Origin: Chloroflexota bacterium | Lineage (GTDB): Bacteria; Chloroflexota; Anaerolineae; Promineifilales; Promineifilaceae | Length of the DNA stretch: 17,490 nucleotides | Reading direction: 5' to 3' | Assembly: GCA_008501785.1 (NCBI GenBank) | Contig: QQUD01000703.1 | Span: 1 to 17,490, forward strand | Shown here: piece after piece, positions 7,364 to 14,945 of the stretch | Layout: the number at the start of each line of letters is the position of its first letter | How positions within the stretch are numbered: position 1 is the stretch's first letter | Made by a program: the position numbers and the translations under genes | Notes under the pieces: model-generated | Database searches by the model: none | Told to the model about the DNA's origin: nothing | What the model saw: the letters and a program-made list of their open reading frames with translations, nothing else

Positions 7364-7546
7364 ATGCGTGATTTAATCAAAAACGGCATCGCCGCAATTG
7401 CCGACTTTATTCTGTTCTTTATTCTCTGGTTGGGATTTGGTATTAACTGGATGATTGCTTTTTTTGTGTCAACGGCCGTTATCATCACAATTTGGTGGAT
7501 ACTCACCTGGGGGTTCGGCTGGGGCAACTATTTACTGAAAAGATAA
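7364..7546 (+). CDS. Small two-helix membrane protein, unknown function
   Basis: This 60-residue protein has two hydrophobic segments (about residues 10-28 and 31-51) joined by a GINW turn, a positively charged N-terminus (RDLIKN) and a KR end. I do not recognise a family. AAGGAG at 7351-7356 is seven bases from the ATG, an ideal ribosome site, so this is a real gene despite its size. It sits alone behind a probable response-regulator-activated promoter, and an inverted repeat follows it. This suggests an envelope-stress or transport-related small protein, but no function can be assigned. The palindrome AACGGCCGTT at 7471-7480 lies inside it and encodes TAV. Confidence 0.75.
   Translation: MRDLIKNGIAAIADFILFFILWLGFGINWMIAFFVSTAVIITIWWILTWGFGWGNYLLKR
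7471..7480. repeat. Iterated palindrome AACGGCCGTT, copy 5
   Basis: The copy lies inside the 60-residue membrane protein gene, coding T-A-V. G+T is 30/40 left and 23/40 right. Confidence 0.85.
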
Positions 7547-7580
7547 ACGGCAATTGAGCACAAGGAAAACAAGAAATCTC

Positions 7581-7637
7581 ACGCAAAGACACAGAGTCGC
7601 AAGGAAAAAATATCTTAGTGTCTTCGCGCCTTTGCGT
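7581..7637. repeat. Inverted repeat built from 8-base tandem units
   Basis: The left arm is three degenerate 8-mers, ACGCAAAG, ACACAGAG and TCGCAAGG (7581-7604). Read on the other strand, the right arm (about 7614-7637) is ACGCAAAG, GCGCGAAG, ACACTAAG. The outer units (7581-7588 and 7630-7637) pair perfectly, with an A-rich centre. It lies between the small membrane gene and the ABC six-TM gene. A sister element with 9-10-base units lies at 14946-15013. Confidence 0.7.
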
Positions 7638-7680
7638 ATCATAAAGTTAACCCAATAATGTTTCATTTAAGGGCACAATT

Positions 7681-8577
7681 ATGCAAGCACAAACTGAAAT
7701 AACACCTCAAACCATTACCCTATGGAATCTGTTCAAACGCTTTAAGAAAAAAATTTCGTTGACATCCTTTCTGGTCATTACCGAATCCATTCTTGATTTA
7801 CTTTTTCCCTTGTTTATCGGATTTTCCATCAATAGCTTACTCGAAAAAAGCTATTCGGGCGTAATTGCGCTGGGCGGTCTGGGCGTGATGGCACTGCTCA
7901 TTGGCAGCGGACGTCGTTTTTACGACACACGCGCCTATGCCAAGATTTATACCATCCTCTCTAAAGAAATGGTGGAAAGAGAACACGAAAAAGAGAAACC
8001 CGCCTCTGCTACAGCCGCACACGCCTCGCTATTGGTCGAGTTTGTCGAATTTCTAGAGAACTCACTGCCAGCCATCGTCACCAGCACGATTGGGCTGGTG
8101 GGCATTTTAGGTATCATTCTAACGTTGAGTAGGCCAATTTTCTGGGCAGCGATTGGCTTGTTTGCATTCATGAGCCTCGTTTACCTCCTGAGTGGCAAGA
8201 AGAATTTTTACTATAACCAACAATACAACGATCAATTTGAAAAACAGAGTGCTATCCTTTACGAAAAAAAGATGAGCAGCATAGAAACCCATTTCCAAAA
8301 AATGATGCATTGGAATATTAAGCTGTCTGATTTGGAGACGCTCAATTATGGCGTGATCTGGTTGGGTATTATTGCTCTACTGGTCTATGCACCGATTGTG
8401 GTCATCAACAGCGGCATTACCAATTATGGCCTTGTTTTTTCGACATTGATGTACGTTTTTCAATACGTCGAAAGTGTGGTGATGCTGCCGCTTTTCATTC
8501 AACAAATAATCCGGCTGCAAGAGATTTCGGGGCGATTGAGTGAGAAGGCAACAAAAAACAAGAATTTAGGAGTCTAA
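7681..8577 (+). CDS. ABC transporter six-TM domain protein without ATPase (ABC_membrane_3-like)
   Basis: This 298-residue membrane protein has about five or six hydrophobic segments (roughly residues 27-50, 57-75, 125-165, 225-250, 255-275). It carries GRRFYDTRAYAKIYTILSKEM, which I associate with the stand-alone ABC_membrane_3 domain. No Walker A, signature or Walker B motif is present and the next gene is not an ATPase, so if it transports anything it needs an ATPase encoded elsewhere. AAGGG at 7669-7673 is seven bases from the ATG. It ends two bases before the DUF418 gene, whose ribosome site lies inside the end of this gene, so the two are a translationally linked pair. Function is unknown; the family name rests on memory of the motif. 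Confidence 0.8.
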   Translation: MQAQTEITPQTITLWNLFKRFKKKISLTSFLVITESILDLLFPLFIGFSINSLLEKSYSGVIALGGLGVMALLIGSGRRFYDTRAYAKIYTILSKEMVEREHEKEKPASATAAHASLLVEFVEFLENSLPAIVTSTIGLVGILGIILTLSRPIFWAAIGLFAFMSLVYLLSGKKNFYYNQQYNDQFEKQSAILYEKKMSSIETHFQKMMHWNIKLSDLETLNYGVIWLGIIALLVYAPIVVINSGITNYGLVFSTLMYVFQYVESVVMLPLFIQQIIRLQEISGRLSEKATKNKNLGV

Positions 8578-8579
8578 TC

Positions 8580-9818
8580 ATGAAACAAAGAATTATTGCC
8601 ATTGACGTATTGCGCGGGTTTGCGCTGCTTGGGATTTTGTTGATGAATATGTCGAGTTTTGCGATGCCGAGCATGGCTTATTTTAATCCGACGGTTTATG
8701 GGGGCAATGATGTTTGGAATCGGCTCTTATTTAGTTTGAGCCACGTTTTTGCCGATCAAAAGATGATGGCCTTGTTTTCAATGCTGTTTGGGGCGTCGGT
8801 GATATTGGTAACAGGCAACATGGAGAAGCGTGGCAAGTCGGCGTTTGGATTTCATTATATCCGCAATTTCTGGCTGTTGATTATTGGTTTAATTCATTCC
8901 ATTTTCATTTGGGATGGCGATATTTTGGTAATTTATGCGGTTTGTTCATTTGTGTTGTACTGGCTGCGCAAATTGTCGCCAAAATGGCAGTTTGGGTTGG
9001 GATTGTTTATCTTTTTTGTGCCGTCTTTGTTGAATCTATGGATTAGCACCACGCTACCTTATTTGCAGCCTGCGGATGTACAATATTTGGAATCGTATTG
9101 GCAGCCTGATGAAACGGCCGTTTCCACCGAAACCCAACTCTACCAAGGCACCTACCCCGAACAAGTCATCTACCGCCTAGAAGCAGACACTGCCGTTGTA
9201 CCTTACACAAACGGCCAAGGGCTGCTCGAATTGAGTCTGCTGACCGAGTTTTTTGCCCGCGCCTTAGGCATGATGCTGGTAGGTATGGCGTTTTATACCT
9301 GGGGCATCCTCACCGCTAAACGCAGCGATGCATTTTATATCAGGATGACCCAAATCGGATTTGGTGTGGGCTTGCCAATAGTTTTGGTCAGCCTATTTCA
9401 ATACACGGGACATGATTGGGGGGCTTTATATTCATTATTTAACGGCCGTATTCCCAACCACATCGCCACCCCCTTCATCGCCAGCGGCTACATCGCTCTC
9501 ATTATGCTGTGGAGCCGTTCCAATACCTTCGCCAGCCTGCGTGACAAATTAGCTGCCGTAGGACGCATGGCGCTCACCAACTACATCGGCCAATCCATCA
9601 TCGGCACTTTCATTTTTTATGGCTTTGGCCTCGGTTTATTTGGCACACTCAGCCGCGTACAGCAATTTTTGGTCATCCTGCTCATTTGGGCAATCCAAAT
9701 CCGCTTGTCATCCTGGTGGCTCAACCACTTCCAATACGGTCCGCTGGAATGGGTGTGGCGTATGCTCAGCCATCGCCGCTGGCAGCCCTTGCAAAAGAGT
9801 TCAATAGTAAGCGCTTAA
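8580..9818 (+). CDS. DUF418 (YeiB-like) membrane protein
   Basis: This 412-residue multi-pass membrane protein begins with RIIAIDVLRGFALLGILLMN, the hallmark start of the DUF418/YeiB and related acyltransferase-like families. The C-terminal DUF418 part (about residues 290-400) has GRMALTNYIGQSIIG and FQYGPLEWVWRML. Biochemical function is not established for the family; a role in moving acyl or other groups across the membrane is a common guess. AGGAG at 8568-8572 is seven bases before the ATG, inside the end of the upstream gene. Base style is mosaic: before the palindrome at 9111-9124 leucine codons are mostly TTG and the strand is G/T-rich. After it the strand becomes C/A-rich, then drifts back and flips again at the next copy (9441-9449). 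Confidence 0.9.
   Translation: MKQRIIAIDVLRGFALLGILLMNMSSFAMPSMAYFNPTVYGGNDVWNRLLFSLSHVFADQKMMALFSMLFGASVILVTGNMEKRGKSAFGFHYIRNFWLLIIGLIHSIFIWDGDILVIYAVCSFVLYWLRKLSPKWQFGLGLFIFFVPSLLNLWISTTLPYLQPADVQYLESYWQPDETAVSTETQLYQGTYPEQVIYRLEADTAVVPYTNGQGLLELSLLTEFFARALGMMLVGMAFYTWGILTAKRSDAFYIRMTQIGFGVGLPIVLVSLFQYTGHDWGALYSLFNGRIPNHIATPFIASGYIALIMLWSRSNTFASLRDKLAAVGRMALTNYIGQSIIGTFIFYGFGLGLFGTLSRVQQFLVILLIWAIQIRLSSWWLNHFQYGPLEWVWRMLSHRRWQPLQKSSIVSA
9111..9124. repeat. Iterated palindrome GAAACGGCCGTTTC, copy 6
   Basis: This is a full 14-base palindrome inside the DUF418 gene, coding E-T-A-V-S. G+T is 23/40 left and 9/40 right, one of the two strongest switches. Together with the next four bases it is identical to copy 11 over 18 bases. 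Confidence 0.9.
9441..9449. repeat. Iterated palindrome AACGGCCGT, copy 7
   Basis: This is a second copy inside the DUF418 gene, in another reading frame, coding N-G-R. G+T is 25/40 left and 12/40 right. Confidence 0.85.
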
Positions 9819-9881
9819 TTATTACCCCTCGTCTTTTTTGTTGGCGGTTTTTAATAGAAATCATCAAAATATCTTTTTGAC

Positions 9882-10073
9882 TTATCGCTGCAACAATTAC
9901 CCGAATTGACCATGTTGAACATGAACAATATGCGTATGCGTCAGGCTTTGGGCAATGTCATTCGCAATGCAACCCAGCATTCGGAGTCAGGCGGAAAAAT
10001 CGACGTTTCGGCAACTATCGAATCGGACAAATTTGTAAAAATTCGTGAGGAACGGCCGTTGCCCGCTCCTTAG
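9882..10073 (+). pseudogene. Histidine kinase remnant (HATPase N-box region)
   Basis: This frame has no start codon of its own and reads LPELTMLNMNNMRMRQALGN followed by VIRNATQHSESGGKIDVSAT. This is the end of the dimerisation-to-ATPase linker plus the N-box (normally NLLxNAxxHTPxGGxI) of a HAMP-type histidine kinase. The G1 and G2 boxes never appear: after DKFVKI the similarity stops at the AACGGCCGTT palindrome (10051-10060), and the frame closes at TAG 10071-10073. The HisKA box and sensor are also absent. It is a truncated leftover about 60 residues long. It resembles the kinase at 15746 in kind but is clearly divergent from it, so it is not a recent copy. Confidence 0.7.
10051..10060. 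repeat. Iterated palindrome AACGGCCGTT, copy 8
   Basis: The copy sits at the point where the histidine-kinase remnant loses similarity. G+T is 18/40 left and 24/40 right: the only copy with the reverse tendency. Confidence 0.85.
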
Positions 10074-10291
10074 CTGCACTTTTTGCCTTAGATAGGTTGG
10101 GCATGATTGCGATATACTTTGGAGAGGAACTTACAATAGCGGTAAAATCCTACACAAAACCGTTCCGGAGGTTGTAGATTTATACTGATTCATTGCGTAA
10201 CGAATCCGCTGAATAACATGTCATGTTCAAATTCTTTTGAAATTCTGGGCATGGTTCAAAAACAAATGGATGATCAATCGGAGGAATCCTT
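10074..10291. other. Non-coding region before the DUF4037 gene, with dyad symmetry
   Basis: There is no gene here. Two adjoining dyads lie 50-80 bases before the next start: AACATG-T-CATGTT (10215-10227) and TTCAAA-TTCT-TTTGAA (10226-10241). They could be operators for a dimeric regulator. TATACT at 10181-10186 could be a -10 box, but I see no matching -35. Confidence 0.35.
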
Positions 10292-11365
10292 ATGCCCCCT
10301 TTTGTAAAAGGCATGCAACTTTGCCATGATTTCTATTTAGAGTGTGTTGCTCCATTAATGGAAAGACATTTTCCTAAAATCCTTTATTCAGCAGCACGAT
10401 TGGGTGGTGGATCCGATGTCCTAGGCTTTGATAACCACAGGTCCCCCGACCATGATTGGGGCCCTCAGGTTGATTTGTTTTTTTCAACGGGAGACTTCGA
10501 AGCAGTGGGAGACAGTATCTATGACGTTTTCTCAAAAAAGTTGCCATTTACTTTCAAGGGATTCTCCACTCATTTTGTTGATGATTTCTTGATGGGCAAT
10601 ATTAGCAAATACCCAATCATTCATCGGGTACGTACTCACTCAGTTGATTCCTACTTCACGCATTACATTGGGTTCAACCCGGCAAACGGGGTCTCAGAGA
10701 TCGATTGGCTGCGCACCCCAGAACAGAAATTGAGGACTATCCAGAGTGGCAAAATATTCTATGATGGACTCTCGACTCTCCAAGAAATCAAAAACAAACT
10801 TAAATGGTATCCCGATGACATCTGGTATTACATATTGGCGTGTCAGTGGAGACGAATAGACCAAGAAGAACCCTTTGTCGCACGATGCGGTGATGTTGGA
10901 GATGAACTTGGCTCCAGGGTAGTGGCATCTAGACAAGTGAAGGAGATAATGCACCTTTGCTTCTACATGGAAAAGGAGTTCGCTCCATATTCGAAGTGGT
11001 TCGGTACCGCCTTCAGCAGATTGCGGTGTGCTCAGAAATTGCAACCACTATTGAACAGAATATTCGTGCAAGAACATTGGAAAGATAGAGAGAAAATCCT
11101 GAGCGAAGTGTATTTGACCCTTGCAGAAATGCATAACAATCTGTCTATCACTGAACACATAGAACCGAAGATCACCAATTTTCATGACCGGCCTTTCGCA
11201 GTGCCTCAATCAGATCGTTTCGTCCAAGCACTTGTCCATAAGGTTCAATCTCCACGGCTGAAGCCTATGAGGAGACCGATCGGTTCGGTGAACCAGTTTA
11301 CTGATTCCACTGATATATCTTGTTGGAACAGCGCACTCGAAAGCATTTCATCCGTCTACGAATAA
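10292..11365 (+). CDS. DUF4037 nucleotidyltransferase-like protein
   Basis: This 357-residue soluble protein has ARLGGGSDVLGFDNHRSPDHDWGPQVDLF at about residues 35-63. I recognise this segment from DUF4037 proteins, which are nucleotidyltransferase-fold proteins: the GGGSD stretch corresponds to the nucleotide-binding turn and the DHDWGPQVD acidic cluster to metal-binding aspartates. A second conserved-looking block is DDIWYYILACQWRRIDQEEPF (about 175-195). The ATG has GGAGGA about seven bases upstream. The gene stands alone between a kinase remnant and a long non-coding stretch. It contains no ACGGCCGT palindrome and its base style is even along its length, unlike its neighbours, which may mean recent arrival. 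The modified substrate is unknown; homologues are sometimes near resistance-type genes, which I cannot verify here. Confidence 0.8.
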   Translation: MPPFVKGMQLCHDFYLECVAPLMERHFPKILYSAARLGGGSDVLGFDNHRSPDHDWGPQVDLFFSTGDFEAVGDSIYDVFSKKLPFTFKGFSTHFVDDFLMGNISKYPIIHRVRTHSVDSYFTHYIGFNPANGVSEIDWLRTPEQKLRTIQSGKIFYDGLSTLQEIKNKLKWYPDDIWYYILACQWRRIDQEEPFVARCGDVGDELGSRVVASRQVKEIMHLCFYMEKEFAPYSKWFGTAFSRLRCAQKLQPLLNRIFVQEHWKDREKILSEVYLTLAEMHNNLSITEHIEPKITNFHDRPFAVPQSDRFVQALVHKVQSPRLKPMRRPIGSVNQFTDSTDISCWNSALESISSVYE

Positions 11366-11763
11366 ACAATGGCTCATCGCTACAAGTCCTTCATGTTTCT
11401 CCGAACAAACATAGCTTTTACATCTTCAGCCACGCTCCTCAATTTGGCATTATACAATATTGAGCAGGAGTGATTAGGAGTGTTCAAGATGGTTAGGTGT
11501 TCTGTTTGTTTTTAATTTGGTGAGATTGGGAACTGCCGTTTAATTTGACTGCCTCATTTAAGCTGGAGCTTGGGTGTGAAACGGCCGTTTTCCCCCACTC
11601 CCCACCCGCATAAACACTTGTTCAAATGCATTTGGAACATGGGCAACTTATCATATGAAATGGTATCATCTGCGAAGCCACTGTAGGTGGCAATCTGCAT
11701 CCCATTTCTTATAGGGGAGCAACGCCATTGATCTTCTGATACAAAATTTAAATTGAGGGATTT
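11366..11763. other. Non-coding stretch with palindrome and small hairpin
   Basis: I find no gene in these ~400 bases. The left part (to 11580) is strongly G/T-rich and the part right of the AAACGGCCGTTT palindrome (11579-11590) is C/A-rich. A decayed copy, AACTGCCGTT, is at 11531-11540. A small hairpin, GCCAC-TGTAG-GTGGC (11677-11691), lies inside a wider pairing of GAAATGG (11657-11663) with CCATTTC (11702-11708); it could belong to the leader RNA of the next gene. Confidence 0.4.
11579..11590. repeat. Iterated palindrome AAACGGCCGTTT, copy 9
   Basis: The copy is in non-coding DNA, with TGGGTGTG just before and CCCCCACTCCCCACCC shortly after. G+T is 25/40 left and 13/40 right, so the switch does not depend on coding. 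Confidence 0.9.
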
Positions 11764-12990
11764 ATGATCAAAAAAGATCGCCAGTTTTATCGTTTCGCAC
11801 TCTACGGATTTCTCAAAAATCTGCGCTTTTTCGAACCATTCATTATCTTGATTTTCCGTGAAAATGGACTGACTTTCTTTCAGATTGGCATATTGTATTC
11901 GATCCGCGATCTGACCAATAACCTGACTGAACTTCCCACTGGTTTTATTGCAGATGCGTTTGGACGCCGGAAATCGATGGTGTTCGCATTTATTGCCTAT
12001 ATCTTATCGTTTTTTGTGTTTTACACATTTTCTAATTTCTATATCTCTGCGGTTGCGATGGTTCTATTTGGGTTAGGGGAATCATTCCGATCAGGTACGC
12101 ATAAAGCCTTGATATTGGAGCATCTCAAATTGAATGATATGCTGGATTTGAAGGTGGCGTATTATGGGCGGACGCGAGCTGCTTCTCAAATGGGATCAGC
12201 GTTTAATTCCCTGATTGCGGCAGCCCTGCTCTTTTTCACAGGGGATTACCGAACCATGTTTTTGGCAGCAACCATCCCATATATGATCGATTTGATTAAT
12301 CTGGCGACGTACCCCAAGATTTTGGATGGTGAGTTAACCCAATTCGACCGAAATGCACTTTGGGGGCAAGTAAAGGCAACGCTAAAAGATTTTATTGGAA
12401 TTTTTAGAGACCAGCACACGATGCGAGCGATTCTAAACAGTGCCAGTTTTACAGCCCTATTCAAATCGACCAAAGATTATTTGCAGCCTATCCTAGAAGC
12501 ATTCGCACTGGCACTCCCCTTCTTAATCTTTGTGGATGATGTCAAGCGAAGCGGGGTTGTGGTTGGGATTGTTTATTTCTTTATTTATTTGCTGACCAGT
12601 TATGCATCTCGCAGCTCAAATGAATTCAGCCGCCGGTTTAAGAATTTAACGGCACCAATCAATTTAACCTTTTTAGCGGGGGTGGGATTTTTATTCGTTG
12701 CTGGACTGTCCACCTGGCAAAATCTGACATTAATTTCAATCTTACTGTTCTTGGGTTTCTACGTTTTACAAAACCTGCGCAAGCCAATGAATGTGGCCTT
12801 CATCAGCGATCAAATCTCACACAAAGTGATGGCATCGGGCTTATCGGTTGAAGCCCAATTTACAACCATCTTAGTTGCGGTTTTGGCACCTATTCTCGGC
12901 GTGCTGGCAGATACATTTGGCGTTGGCATCGCGCTTACAGTTTTAGGCGCAGGTACGTTTTTACTTTATAGTTTTGTGAAGGTTAAGTAA
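11764..12990 (+). CDS. MFS transporter, unknown substrate
   Basis: This 408-residue membrane protein has about 10-12 hydrophobic segments. The A-motif-like loop GFIADAFGRRKSMVFAF (about residues 60-76) after ELPT is characteristic of a branch of major facilitator transporters often annotated simply as MFS. GAGGGA at 11755-11760 is three bases from the ATG, closer than usual, but there is no better start. The RYRTMFLAATIPY-type central region and an atypically long loop around residues 195-235 (DGELTQFDRNALWGQVKATL) are seen. It is followed by a hairpin at 13077-13109 and the M24 peptidase remnant. Nothing in the sequence points to a substrate; drug or metabolite efflux is possible. Confidence 0.85.
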   Translation: MIKKDRQFYRFALYGFLKNLRFFEPFIILIFRENGLTFFQIGILYSIRDLTNNLTELPTGFIADAFGRRKSMVFAFIAYILSFFVFYTFSNFYISAVAMVLFGLGESFRSGTHKALILEHLKLNDMLDLKVAYYGRTRAASQMGSAFNSLIAAALLFFTGDYRTMFLAATIPYMIDLINLATYPKILDGELTQFDRNALWGQVKATLKDFIGIFRDQHTMRAILNSASFTALFKSTKDYLQPILEAFALALPFLIFVDDVKRSGVVVGIVYFFIYLLTSYASRSSNEFSRRFKNLTAPINLTFLAGVGFLFVAGLSTWQNLTLISILLFLGFYVLQNLRKPMNVAFISDQISHKVMASGLSVEAQFTTILVAVLAPILGVLADTFGVGIALTVLGAGTFLLYSFVKVK

Positions 12991-13076
12991 ATCATGGAAA
13001 GAGTCTTGAAATTCTGACTGCGACTTGTAAATTACATTAAAGAGAACGAAGTTAGTGCAGTTACACCAGTAGGCCT

Positions 13077-13109
13077 ATCCGCCTGGAGGTGCAGCACCTC
13101 CAGACGGAT
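13077..13109 (+). terminator. GC-rich stem-loop between MFS and M24 genes
   Basis: CTGGAGGTGC (13083-13092) pairs perfectly with GCACCTCCAG (13094-13103), and one mismatch further out ATCCG (13077-13081) pairs with CGGAT (13105-13109). It lies about 90 bases after the MFS stop and 37 bases before the next start. No T-tract follows, so it may be a terminator, an mRNA-end structure or a leader structure of the next gene; its GGAGG could also mimic a ribosome site. Confidence 0.45.
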
Positions 13110-13145
13110 GGATGATAAACTTTGTTTAACACATTGGAGGAGCAA

Positions 13146-13739
13146 ATGAATATAAACCCCATCTGTACCGCCCCCTCAGAAAGTGAGATTGCGAGTCGGG
13201 TTGCACGAGTCCAAGCCAAGATGAGAGAGGAAGGGCTTGATTATTATGTGTGCCACGACCCTGACAATGTTTTTTATTTGACGAATTTTGCTAATTTTGT
13301 GCATGAACGGCCGTTTCACGACATGCTCGCCGCCCGTGACCTTGCCTACGAGCTAACCAAACCCGGTAACTCCATGTCAGAAGTCGATAGACAGGTTAAC
13401 AATCTATTGAAATCACGCGGTTACGCCGAAAACCTGCTGCACCGCACAGGCCACGGCTTTGGCGTCACCAGTCACGAAGCCCCCTTCCTCGCCGAAGGGT
13501 ATGATCGTGAAATTAAGCCAGGAATGGTGTTCAGCATCGAACCCGGCATTTACCTGCCAGGTGTAGGCGGTTTCCGCTTCTCAGACACCATCCTGATCAC
13601 CGAAACAGGCAATCAAAAACTAACCGAAGCCCCCGAATCGCTCGCAGAACTGACGCTGAACAGGAGCAGTTCCTTCCGAGACACGATCCGGTCATGGGCA
13701 ATTCAAGCGTTCTCAAAAAGGAACAAAACTGTTGATTAA
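13146..13739 (+). pseudogene. Xaa-Pro peptidase (M24) gene with large in-frame internal deletion
   Basis: The frame is open over 197 residues, about half the usual 360-400. Residues 1-57 are the start of the creatinase-type N-terminal domain (ARVQAKMREEGLDYYVCHDP, NVFYLTNFANFVHERPF). At residue 58 the sequence jumps to the middle of the catalytic domain (MLAARDLAYELTKPG, LLHRTGHGFGVTSHEAPFL, MVFSIEPGIYLPG). The missing part holds the rest of the N-domain and the half of the catalytic domain with the two aspartate metal ligands, so a working dimetal peptidase is very unlikely, although the later histidine and glutamate ligands remain. The joint lies exactly at AACGGCCGTT (13306-13315, encoding E-R-P-F). 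GGAGGA is a strong ribosome site for ATG 13146. The tail after ELTL is extended by about 25 residues. It overlaps the next start. Confidence 0.75.
13306..13315. repeat. Iterated palindrome AACGGCCGTT, copy 10
   Basis: The copy sits at the deletion joint of the M24 peptidase gene, coding E-R-P-F in the third frame type. G+T is 28/40 left and 18/40 right. Confidence 0.9.
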
Positions 13740-14934
13740 AACAAAACCTATCACCAAACCATCTTTCGTTGAATTTGTCATTCTCGTGTCGATGCTGATG
13801 TCGTTGACAGCATTGTCCATCGACGCGATGCTGCCAGCTTTACAGCAAATCGGCACTGATTTAAACGTACAAAACGCAAATGACCGGCAGCTTGTCATCT
13901 CCATGATTTTTATGGGATTGGCGGTTGGTCAGCTATTTTTTGGGCCACTCTCCGACAAAACAGGGCGCAAACCAGCCATTTTTGCCGGACTCACCTTATT
14001 CATGGCGGGTTCTCTGATAGCAATGTTTTCTGTCAACTTCCCGATGATGCTGGCTGGACGAGCGCTGCAAGGAATTGGCATTTCAGCACCACGGGCAGTC
14101 ACACTGGCACTGGTACGCGACCAATTCGAAGGCCGAGCCATGGCCCGAGTCATGTCATTTGTAATGACCGTGTTTATTCTCATCCCGATGCTGGCTCCAA
14201 CAATGGGTCAGGCAATCTTGCTGTTCGCTGGATGGCGTGCTATTTTTGGCAGTTTTGTACTGCTGGCATTGATTGCATTTATCTGGTTAGCCATTCGCCA
14301 ACCAGAAACATTATCACCCGAAAATCGCGCCCCATTTACATTGCAACGTATCCTGAGTACCACCCTTGAAGTCATCAAAACCCGCCGTGCGTTTGGCTAC
14401 ACGATAACCGCTGGATTGGTGAGCGGTGCGTTCATTGGCTATTTGAACTCTTCCCAGCAAATTTTTCAGGAACTGTATGAATTAGGCACACGTTTTCCGC
14501 TCTATTTTGCCATTATTTCAGGCTCCGTAGGACTTGCATCTTTATTTAATTCACGCTTAGTGATGCGGTTTGGGATGCGTTTGTTGGTGAAACGGTCCCT
14601 ACTCATCATTTCAATCTTGTCCGTAGTGGCATTTGGGGTCGCCCTACTGGCATCAGGACAGCCGCCGTTATGGGTGTTAATGGCCTACGTTATGACATCA
14701 TTTTTCTGCGTCGGCATCCTGTTTGGCAATATGAATTCCCTGGCAATGGAACCCTTGGGACATATCGCCGGGATTGGCGCAGCAATTGTTGGGTCACTCT
14801 CAACCTTAATCTCAACCCTACTCGGCACGATCATCGGCCAAAGCTACAATGAAACCATTTTACCAATCGTAGCAGGTTTTGGGATTCTGGCTGGGTTGTC
14901 CATTTTTGTGGTAAATTGGGCAGAAAATGGTTGA
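13732..14934 (+). CDS. Bcr/CflA-type multidrug MFS transporter
   Basis: This 400-residue protein with 12 predicted membrane helices belongs to the DHA1 Bcr/CflA drug-efflux branch. Helix 1 has the typical LMSLTALSIDAMLPALQQIG, loop 2-3 is the A-motif GPLSDKTGRKPAIFAG, RALQGIGISAPRAVTLALVRD is the motif-B-like segment, and PTMGQAILLFAGWRAIF covers the motif-C area. It would export drugs or other amphipathic compounds by proton antiport. The start is TTG at 13732, with AAAGGA (13717-13722) nine bases upstream; the first in-frame ATG lies inside helix 1, so TTG is favoured. It overlaps the peptidase remnant by eight bases, so it depends on that frame for coupled translation, which may explain why the deletion there is in frame. 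Confidence 0.9.
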   Translation: MIKTKPITKPSFVEFVILVSMLMSLTALSIDAMLPALQQIGTDLNVQNANDRQLVISMIFMGLAVGQLFFGPLSDKTGRKPAIFAGLTLFMAGSLIAMFSVNFPMMLAGRALQGIGISAPRAVTLALVRDQFEGRAMARVMSFVMTVFILIPMLAPTMGQAILLFAGWRAIFGSFVLLALIAFIWLAIRQPETLSPENRAPFTLQRILSTTLEVIKTRRAFGYTITAGLVSGAFIGYLNSSQQIFQELYELGTRFPLYFAIISGSVGLASLFNSRLVMRFGMRLLVKRSLLIISILSVVAFGVALLASGQPPLWVLMAYVMTSFFCVGILFGNMNSLAMEPLGHIAGIGAAIVGSLSTLISTLLGTIIGQSYNETILPIVAGFGILAGLSIFVVNWAENG

Positions 14935-14945
14935 TCCGTAGCTAG

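Noticed and set aside
11657..11763. Possible riboswitch before the MFS gene at 11764 (nested pairing and GGGGAGCAACGCC)
   Set aside because: It recalls the start of the yybP-ykoY leader only over a few bases; the remaining ~60 bases are too short for the fold and lack its conserved internal loops.
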